64,000 bases of DNA, taken from Pseudonocardiaceae bacterium (lineage in GTDB: Bacteria; Actinomycetota; Actinomycetes; Mycobacteriales; Pseudonocardiaceae). Each line of letters opens with the position of its first letter. Position 1 is the stretch's first letter. The stretch is from positions 40,217 to 104,216 of the forward strand of contig WHTH01000006.1 in the NCBI GenBank assembly GCA_009377865.1, in the 5' to 3' direction. This document shows, in pieces, positions 59,000-64,000 of this stretch. The position numbers and the translations under genes were made by a program. The notes below the pieces were generated by a model. That model searched no databases. It saw nothing but the letters and a program-made list of their open reading frames with translations, and had not been told where the DNA came from.

Positions 59000-59212
59000 T
59001 CAGCCGAAGTCGAACTCGCCGATCTTGACGCCGGCGACGAAGTCGGCCCACTCGTCCGCGTCGAAGACGAGCGGGGCACGGCCGGGACCCTTGGTGTCGC
59101 GGACCGAGGCACCGCCGCCGGGCAGCGGCGCCACCTCGACACAGGTGCCCTTGCTGCAACGGCTGCTGGTCCGGTAGCGCAGATCGGGCTTGGGAAAAGG
59201 GAACATCGACAC
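59000..59212 (-). CDS. DUF397 domain protein
   Basis: 70 residues: RTSSRCSKGTCVEVAPLPGG, VRDTKGPGRAPLVFDADEW and FVAGVKIGEFDFG. The pattern RxSxxC..xxCVEV...VRDSK.P..L.F....W..F is DUF397. These small proteins are encoded beside XRE/DUF5753 regulators in many actinobacteria, probably as paired regulatory partners. It lies 4 bp after the regulator on the same strand. Confidence 0.92.
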   Translation of the reverse strand: MSMFPFPKPDLRYRTSSRCSKGTCVEVAPLPGGGASVRDTKGPGRAPLVFDADEWADFVAGVKIGEFDFG

Positions 59213-59216
59213 AACC

Positions 59217-60110
59217 TCAGGTGAGCAGGGATTCGATCAGTGCCGCCGAGTCGGCCGGTGTGAGTGCCGAGCCGGACAGGGAACGGAAAAGTTTCGTGTA
59301 GGCGTCCACGTCCGCGTCCTTCTCGAGGTAGACGTTACCGAGATGGCTCTCGATGTAGACGACGTCGTGGACCGGAGTCTCGGGAAAATCTAGCAGCACG
59401 AACGAGCCGGCCACCGCAGGGTGCGCTCCATTGTGGAACGGCATCACCCGGATGTCGATGTTGTCTCGCTCGCCGTCTTCGAGTAGCCGCCGCAGCTGCT
59501 GCTGCATCACCCGATCGCCACCCACCCGACGGTGCAGCACCGACTCGTCGATCACCAGGTGCAACGAGAGCCGGTCCGCCGCGGCGTAGAGCCGCTGCTG
59601 ACGGCGCAGCCGGACCTCGATGACGCGATCGAGCAGGGCAGGGCTGGTGTTGGTCGACAGCACCTGCAGGATTGCGCGGGCGTAGTCCTCGGTCTGCAGC
59701 AGGCCGTACACCACGATCGGCTCGAAGGTCTCGATCAACTCCGCATCCGCCTCGAGGGCGACGTAGCGCTCCAGGTGCGCCGCCATGAGCGGGTCGTGCG
59801 GATCCTGCACCAGCACATCCGAGTACTGGGTCCACCAGCCCTGGCTCTGCCCTTCGCGCGCCCACCGCATCACCCGCTCGTGGTACTGCGGGTCGTCGAC
59901 CCCGTAGCGCTGCAGCAGGTCGCGGACGTCCCTGACCTTGGGAATCCCCTTGCCGGTCTCCAGCCGGCTGACCTTGGACACCGAGCACTCCAGGTCGGCG
60001 GCCACGTCCTCGATGCGCAGCCGCGCAGCCTCCCGCAACCTGCGCAGCTCGAATCCGAGCCGCCGCCGCGGGATCGACGGGCCGCCCTCAGCCGACATCG
60101 CTGCGCTCAC
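59217..60110 (-). CDS. XRE-family regulator with DUF5753 domain
   Basis: 297 residues. The N-terminal helix-turn-helix is LREAARLRIEDVAADLECSV with SKVSRLETGKGIPKVRDV. The remaining about 200 residues form DUF5753 (TFEPIVVYGLLQTEDYARAI, NIDIRVMPFHNGAHPAVAGS). The start could be ATG 60110 or 60098. Such regulators pair with DUF397 proteins and often act in morphological or secondary-metabolite control; the specific target is unknown. Confidence 0.93.
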   Translation of the reverse strand: MSAAMSAEGGPSIPRRRLGFELRRLREAARLRIEDVAADLECSVSKVSRLETGKGIPKVRDVRDLLQRYGVDDPQYHERVMRWAREGQSQGWWTQYSDVLVQDPHDPLMAAHLERYVALEADAELIETFEPIVVYGLLQTEDYARAILQVLSTNTSPALLDRVIEVRLRRQQRLYAAADRLSLHLVIDESVLHRRVGGDRVMQQQLRRLLEDGERDNIDIRVMPFHNGAHPAVAGSFVLLDFPETPVHDVVYIESHLGNVYLEKDADVDAYTKLFRSLSGSALTPADSAALIESLLT

Positions 60111-60323
60111 AGGCTCGAGCGCGCGGGTACACCACTCGTTGCTCCGTCAGTGTGATTGTCTCATGAAATCGCTCTGTGCAATTGCATTTCTGGCTTGCAT
60201 GAAGCACTGTAGCACCACGGGGCACGCACCGTCCGCACCGGTTCACAACCGGCGGGTCGCGCGCCCACAGCCCCCGGTCAGGGCGGTACCCCGCCCGGCA
60301 GGGACGAGCGGAAGGGGTTCGTC

Positions 60324-60572
60324 ATGATGACCATGTTGCTGGTGGTGGGACTGCTGCTGATCGGTCTCGGAGCCCTGATCGGATCGTCATGGACCGTGCA
60401 GGCGCTCGAGGGCCGGTTCCGCCACCACGCTGCCGAGCGGCGCCGGCTCAACGAAGAGTGGAGCGCGGTCCGCGCCTACCGTGCGCAGCAGCGTCGCTGC
60501 GTCGACTGCGAGGACGAGCTGGACCTCTACCGCCGGCCCGCGCTGGTGACCGGAGCGCTCGACGACGACTGA
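60324..60572 (+). CDS. Small one-helix membrane protein with CxxC
   Basis: 82 residues: an N-terminal transmembrane helix (MLLVVGLLLIGLGALIGSSW), a basic helical stretch (LEGRFRHHAAERRRLNEEW) and QQRRCVDCEDELDLYRRP with a CxxC pair. ATG 60324 follows GGAAGGGG. I do not recognise the family. It is divergent from the XRE gene and convergent with betA, with a family B palindrome between them. Confidence 0.65.
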   Translation: MMTMLLVVGLLLIGLGALIGSSWTVQALEGRFRHHAAERRRLNEEWSAVRAYRAQQRRCVDCEDELDLYRRPALVTGALDDD

Positions 60573-60588
60573 CGCGGCCGGCTGCTGA

Positions 60589-60612
60589 CCCCGTCATCGC
60601 GCGATGTCGGGG
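60589..60612 (+). repeat. 24-bp ATCGCGCGAT palindrome (family B copy 3)
   Basis: CCCCGTCATCGC/GCGATGTCGGGG, a 24-bp inverted repeat with one mismatched pair. It lies between convergent stop codons and may act as a bidirectional terminator. It is related to the pair at 30631-30698. Confidence 0.65.
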
Positions 60613-60627
60613 GCGGGACGGGTACCG

Positions 60628-62163
60628 TCACCAACCGGAGCGGAGCAGGTCCGCGCACTTCTCGCCGATCGCCATCGTCGTGATGCAGGGGTTGACGGCG
60701 ACGAGAAACGGCATCACCGAGCCGTCGGCCACCCGCAGCCCGTCGATATCCTTGACCCGCAGCCGCGCGTCCAGCGGCGCCATCGGCCCGTTGCCCATCG
60801 GGATCGTGCACGACGGGTGGTAGACGGTGTTGTGGGTGGCCTTGATGAAGTCGATCAGCTCGTCGTCGGACCGGGCGTCCGGACCGGGAGCGAGCTCGGC
60901 CCCCGCCCAGCCCGCCATCGCCGGCTGACCGACGATCTCGCGGGCCAGCCGCACCCCAGCCAGCATCACCCGCAGGTCGTGCTCGTCGGTGAAGTAGCGG
61001 GGATCGACCCGGGGCTTGTCCCGGAAGTCGCGGGTGCGCAGCCGTACCGTGCCCCGCGAACGGCTGCGGGTCACGTTCGGCGTGAGGCAGAACCCGTTCT
61101 CGGTGGTCGGGTACCCGTAGCGCGCGGTGTTGAGATCGAACGGGACGCCGCCGTAGTGAAACATCAGGTCCGGCCGATCGAGGCCGTCCGAGGTGGCGGC
61201 GAAGATCCCGATCTCCCACCACTGGGTGGACTGCAACGGCATCGGCGCCAGCGCGTCCCAGGCGACGATCCCCTCCGGGTGGTCCTGCAGGTTCTGCCCC
61301 ACGCCCGGCGCGTCGAGCAGCACGTCGACGCCGACGTCCGCGAGGTGTGCCTCGGGGCCGATCCCGGAGAGCATCAGCAGCTTCGGGCTGTCGATGGCGC
61401 CGCAGCTGACCACCACCTCGTGCCGGGCGGTGACCCCGATGGTGTGGATCAGATCCGGCGCGAGGTAGTCGACCCCGGTACAGCGCCGCCCCTCGAACCG
61501 CAGCTGCTCGGCCCGCGCTCCCGTGCGCAGCTCGAGGTTGGGCCGGTCGAGCACCGGGTGCAGGTAGGACACCGACGCCGAGGCGCGCACCCCGTCCTCG
61601 CGAGCGTTGATCTGGAACCAGTTCGCGCCCCGGGTCACCGTCGTCCCGGAGTTGAACTCGACGGTCGGGATGCCCGCCTGCGCGCAGGCCTGCAGCAGAG
61701 CCGTGCCGCAGGGGTCGACCGGCGGTACCGAGCGGATGCGGACCGGGCCGTTGCGGCCGTGGTGCGCGCCCGGGCGGTCGTTGCTCTCCAGCCGTGTGTA
61801 GAGCGGGAAGATATCCGCCGCGCTCCAGCCGTCACAGCCCCGGGTGACCCATTCGTCGAAGTCCTCGGCCGGGGCCCAGAACGCGATCGCCGAGTTGTGC
61901 GACGAGCAGCCGCCGAGCACCCGCGCGCGGGCGTGGCGCAGGTAGGAGTTGCCGTGCGGCTGCGGCTCGACCGGGTAGTCCCAGTCGTAGCCCGACTCCA
62001 GCAGGTGCATCCAGCGGTCCAGCTGTAACACCGCCGAGTCGTCCACATCGGACGGGCCGGCCTCGAGCAGGCACACCGACACGGCCGGGTCCTCGGACAG
62101 CCGGGCGGCGACCACCGATCCCGCGGTGCCACCGCCGACGACGACGTAGTCGAAGCTGTCCAT
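60628..62163 (-). CDS. betA: GMC-family FAD oxidoreductase, probable choline dehydrogenase
   Basis: 511 residues. The FAD dinucleotide fold is DYVVVGGGTAGSVVAARLSE, GMC signature 1 falls in RARVLGGCSSHNSAIAFWAP, and signature 2 in VVVSCGAIDSPKLLMLSGIG. The catalytic His is in NTVYHPSCTIPMG and the second His/Asn position in VNPCITTMAIGEKCADL. With betB just upstream it would oxidise choline to betaine aldehyde. The substrate is inferred from that pairing; other alcohols are possible. Confidence 0.88.
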   Translation of the reverse strand: MDSFDYVVVGGGTAGSVVAARLSEDPAVSVCLLEAGPSDVDDSAVLQLDRWMHLLESGYDWDYPVEPQPHGNSYLRHARARVLGGCSSHNSAIAFWAPAEDFDEWVTRGCDGWSAADIFPLYTRLESNDRPGAHHGRNGPVRIRSVPPVDPCGTALLQACAQAGIPTVEFNSGTTVTRGANWFQINAREDGVRASASVSYLHPVLDRPNLELRTGARAEQLRFEGRRCTGVDYLAPDLIHTIGVTARHEVVVSCGAIDSPKLLMLSGIGPEAHLADVGVDVLLDAPGVGQNLQDHPEGIVAWDALAPMPLQSTQWWEIGIFAATSDGLDRPDLMFHYGGVPFDLNTARYGYPTTENGFCLTPNVTRSRSRGTVRLRTRDFRDKPRVDPRYFTDEHDLRVMLAGVRLAREIVGQPAMAGWAGAELAPGPDARSDDELIDFIKATHNTVYHPSCTIPMGNGPMAPLDARLRVKDIDGLRVADGSVMPFLVAVNPCITTMAIGEKCADLLRSGW

Positions 62164-62172
62164 GGTCAGACC

Positions 62173-63636
62173 TCAACGTCCGAACCAGCGCGCCGGGGCC
62201 GGATCGAGGTTCTGGTAGATGTGCTTGGCCTCGCGGTACTCGTCCAGTCCGGACGGACCCAGCTCGCGACCCACCCCGGACTGACCGAACCCGCCCCACT
62301 CCGCCTGCGGCAGGTAGGGGCCGAAGTCGTTGATCCACACCGTGCCGTGGCGCAACCGTGCGGCGACCCGTTGCGCCCTGCCGGCGTCGCTCGTCCAGAC
62401 CCCACCGGCGAGCCCGTAGCGCGTGTCGTTGGCGATGCGCACCGCGTCCGCCTCGTCGGTGAAGGTCTCGACGGTCAGCACCGGGCCGAACGACTCGTCG
62501 TGCACGACGGTCATGTCCTGGGTGCAGCCGTCGAGCACTGTCGGCAGGTAGAAGAAGCCGCCGGCCAACGCGGGATCGTCCGGCCGTGCGCCGCCGCAGC
62601 GCAGCACCGCGCCCTCGGCGCGCCCGTCGGCGACGTAGCTCTCGACCTTGTCCCGGTGCGCGGCCGAGATCAGTGGTCCGGTCTCGGCGTCCGGATCGAA
62701 CGGCCCGCCGAGCCGGATACGGCGGGCGCGGCGCACCACCTCGTCGACGACCTCGTCGTGGATCTCGCGCTGCACGATCAGGCGGGTGCCTGCCGAGCAG
62801 ACCTGCCCCGAGTCGAGGAACACCGCGGTGAGCGCATAGTCGGTGGCGGTTTCCAGGTCGGCGTCGGCGAAGATCACGTTGGGATTCTTGCCGCCGAGTT
62901 CCAGCGCGACCTTCTTGACCGTGCCCGCCGCCGCGGCCATGATCCGCCGTCCGGTGACCAGCCCGCCGGTGAACGACACCAGGTCGACGTCGGGATGCTC
63001 CGACAGCGGCGCGCCTGCCTCGGCTCCCGGACCGAGCACGAGGTTCGCCACACCACCCGGCAGCCCCGCCTCGGTCAGTGCCTGCATCAGCAGGATCGCG
63101 GTCGACGGGGTGAGCTCGCTGGGCTTGAGCACGAACGTGTTGCCCGCGGCCAGCGCGGGCGCGACCTTCCACGACGTCTGCAGCAGCGGGAAGTTCCACG
63201 GCGTGATCAGCCCGCACACGCCGACCGGCTCGTGGACCACCCTGCTGATGGCGCCCGGGACGTCGATCACCCGGCCCCCGTCCGCGCCCGCGATCCCCGC
63301 GAAATAGCGGAACGCCGCTGTCACGTCGTCGACGTCGATCTCGCTTTCCACCAGCCGCTTGCCGGTGTCGAGCGACTCCGCGCGGGCGAAGCCGGCGCGG
63401 TCGCGCTGCAGGATGTCGGCCACCCGGCCCAGCAGCACAGCGCGCTCGGCCGGCGGCGTCGCCCGCCACTGCCCGACGTCGAACGCGGCGCGCGCCGCGT
63501 CGATGGCAGCCTCCGCGTCGGCGCGGCCACCCTCGTCGACGGTGCGCACCAGCTCGCCGTCCGCCGGGCACCGGATCTCCCGGGTGCCGCCGGCACGCGC
63601 GCCAGTCCACTGACCACCGATGAACAGCTCCGCCAC
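62173..63636 (-). CDS. betB: Aldehyde dehydrogenase, probable betaine-aldehyde dehydrogenase
   Basis: 487 residues. The catalytic Glu is in ALELGGKNPNVIFADAD, the catalytic Cys in LDSGQVCSAGTRLIV, and the NAD-binding motif in TPWNFPLLQTSWKVAPALAA. It would oxidise betaine aldehyde to glycine betaine, an osmoprotectant. ATG 63636 follows AGGAGG. It is 9 bp upstream of betA in one operon. No BetI/GbsR-like regulator or choline transporter is seen in the window. Confidence 0.9.
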   Translation of the reverse strand: MAELFIGGQWTGARAGGTREIRCPADGELVRTVDEGGRADAEAAIDAARAAFDVGQWRATPPAERAVLLGRVADILQRDRAGFARAESLDTGKRLVESEIDVDDVTAAFRYFAGIAGADGGRVIDVPGAISRVVHEPVGVCGLITPWNFPLLQTSWKVAPALAAGNTFVLKPSELTPSTAILLMQALTEAGLPGGVANLVLGPGAEAGAPLSEHPDVDLVSFTGGLVTGRRIMAAAAGTVKKVALELGGKNPNVIFADADLETATDYALTAVFLDSGQVCSAGTRLIVQREIHDEVVDEVVRRARRIRLGGPFDPDAETGPLISAAHRDKVESYVADGRAEGAVLRCGGARPDDPALAGGFFYLPTVLDGCTQDMTVVHDESFGPVLTVETFTDEADAVRIANDTRYGLAGGVWTSDAGRAQRVAARLRHGTVWINDFGPYLPQAEWGGFGQSGVGRELGPSGLDEYREAKHIYQNLDPAPARWFGR

Positions 63637-63669
63637 GGCTCACCTCCTTGGAGGCCGGTGTGGAGACAA

Positions 63670-63906
63670 TCACCCCGTAGCGCAGTCCTCGTCGGTGTCG
63701 GCGAGCGCACTGCGAGCCGCGCGCAGCGCCTCCTCGCCGTGGATGAGGAGGGTGTGTAATCCGGGTTCGGTGGTGACCAGGTCGAACCCGTCGCGGCCTC
63801 CGATGGAGAACTCGACCAACCCGTCAGGAAACACATGATAGTCGATGTCAGTGCTATCGCCGATCTTGACCCATGCGGAGACCTCCACGCCCGAATTGCT
63901 GATCAT
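63670..63906 (-). CDS. Hypothetical 78-residue protein
   Basis: ISNSGVEVSAWVKIGDSTDI and YHVFPDGLVEFSIGG suggest a small beta-sheet domain; the C-terminus is helical (EEALRAARSALADTDED). I do not recognise the family. ATG 63906 overlaps the stop of the partial gene upstream by 4 bp, so the two form an operon, possibly continuing into betB 33 bp downstream. Confidence 0.65.
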   Translation of the reverse strand: MISNSGVEVSAWVKIGDSTDIDYHVFPDGLVEFSIGGRDGFDLVTTEPGLHTLLIHGEEALRAARSALADTDEDCATG

Positions 63907-64000
63907 TGGCCCGCTCCGTTCGTGCGTCGGTCGCCACGCCAGCGCATGGCGATGGTGGACGGCCGCGTCGCGGCCTCGCCCGCGACCGGCTCGACGGTGC
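63903..64000 (-). CDS. 3' end of an unidentified gene running off the window
   Basis: A minus-strand frame entering from the window edge ends at TGA 63905-63903. Its last residues are RPSTIAMRWRGDRRTNGAGQ. The stop overlaps the ATG of the next gene (ATGA), which supports it as a real coupled gene. Too little is visible to name it. Confidence 0.45.
   Translation of the reverse strand, partial: TVEPVAGEAATRPSTIAMRWRGDRRTNGAGQ

Overview
The window is high-GC (about 70%), densely coding actinobacterial chromosome. Gene content and order point to the order Pseudonocardiales: positions 5.7-31.7 kb follow the Mycobacterium tuberculosis Rv3654c-Rv3683 block, with ssd/tad genes, HAD hydrolase, Rv3662c-like gene, acs, holin-like gene, ephE, marP, NUDIX, nth, crp, ridA, the paired ArsA-like ATPases, whiB4, ponA2 and metallophosphoesterase. 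I cannot name the genus. Many starts are GTG, neighbouring genes often overlap by 4 bp (ATGA/GTGA), and several promoters sit so close to the start codon that leaderless transcripts are likely.

Layout. 0-5.5 kb: a membrane pyrophosphatase cut by the window edge, a secreted serine hydrolase, a DUF1998 helicase and a Prim-Pol-like protein. 5.7-10.7 kb (minus strand): a tight tad/Flp pilus-type operon (ssd, tadA, tadB, tadC, DUF4244 pilin-like gene, tadE, TadE-like gene); tadA carries an N-terminal frameshift. 11-20 kb: HAD phosphatase, a candidate Ms1/6S-like RNA, an RpiR regulator, acs, arfB, nhaA, holin-like protein, epoxide hydrolase, and two eroded gene fragments. 20-32 kb: marP-NUDIX-nth, crp, ridA, ArsA-like pair, whiB4, ponA2, phosphoesterase and tRNA-Pro. 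Two genes of this block have collapsed by internal deletion: an MBL-fold hydrolase and yqeY.

32-36.6 kb: an S9 peptidase, an FMN reductase and a furA-katA peroxide-defence operon. 36.7-46 kb is a selenocysteine module: tRNA-Sec (selC), a three-gene formate dehydrogenase operon whose catalytic subunit is read through an in-frame UGA followed at once by a SECIS-like hairpin, then selA and selB. selD is not in the window. A truncated DUF4143 ATPase lies between selC and fdh.

46-53 kb: a MetE-like methyltransferase, the asd-lysC operon (lysC has a well-formed internal start for a beta subunit), a PIG-V-like membrane protein, and leuA behind a Leu-containing leader peptide and attenuator hairpin. 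53-59 kb (minus): a complete dppABCDF peptide importer. 59-64 kb: an XRE/DUF397 pair, a small membrane protein, the betaine-forming pair betA-betB and two small or partial unknown genes.

Between genes there are two families of dispersed palindromes (a 53-bp family with three full copies placed just after stop codons, and a family centred on ATCGCGCGA) plus one perfect 19-bp AT-rich hairpin inside the dpp operon.
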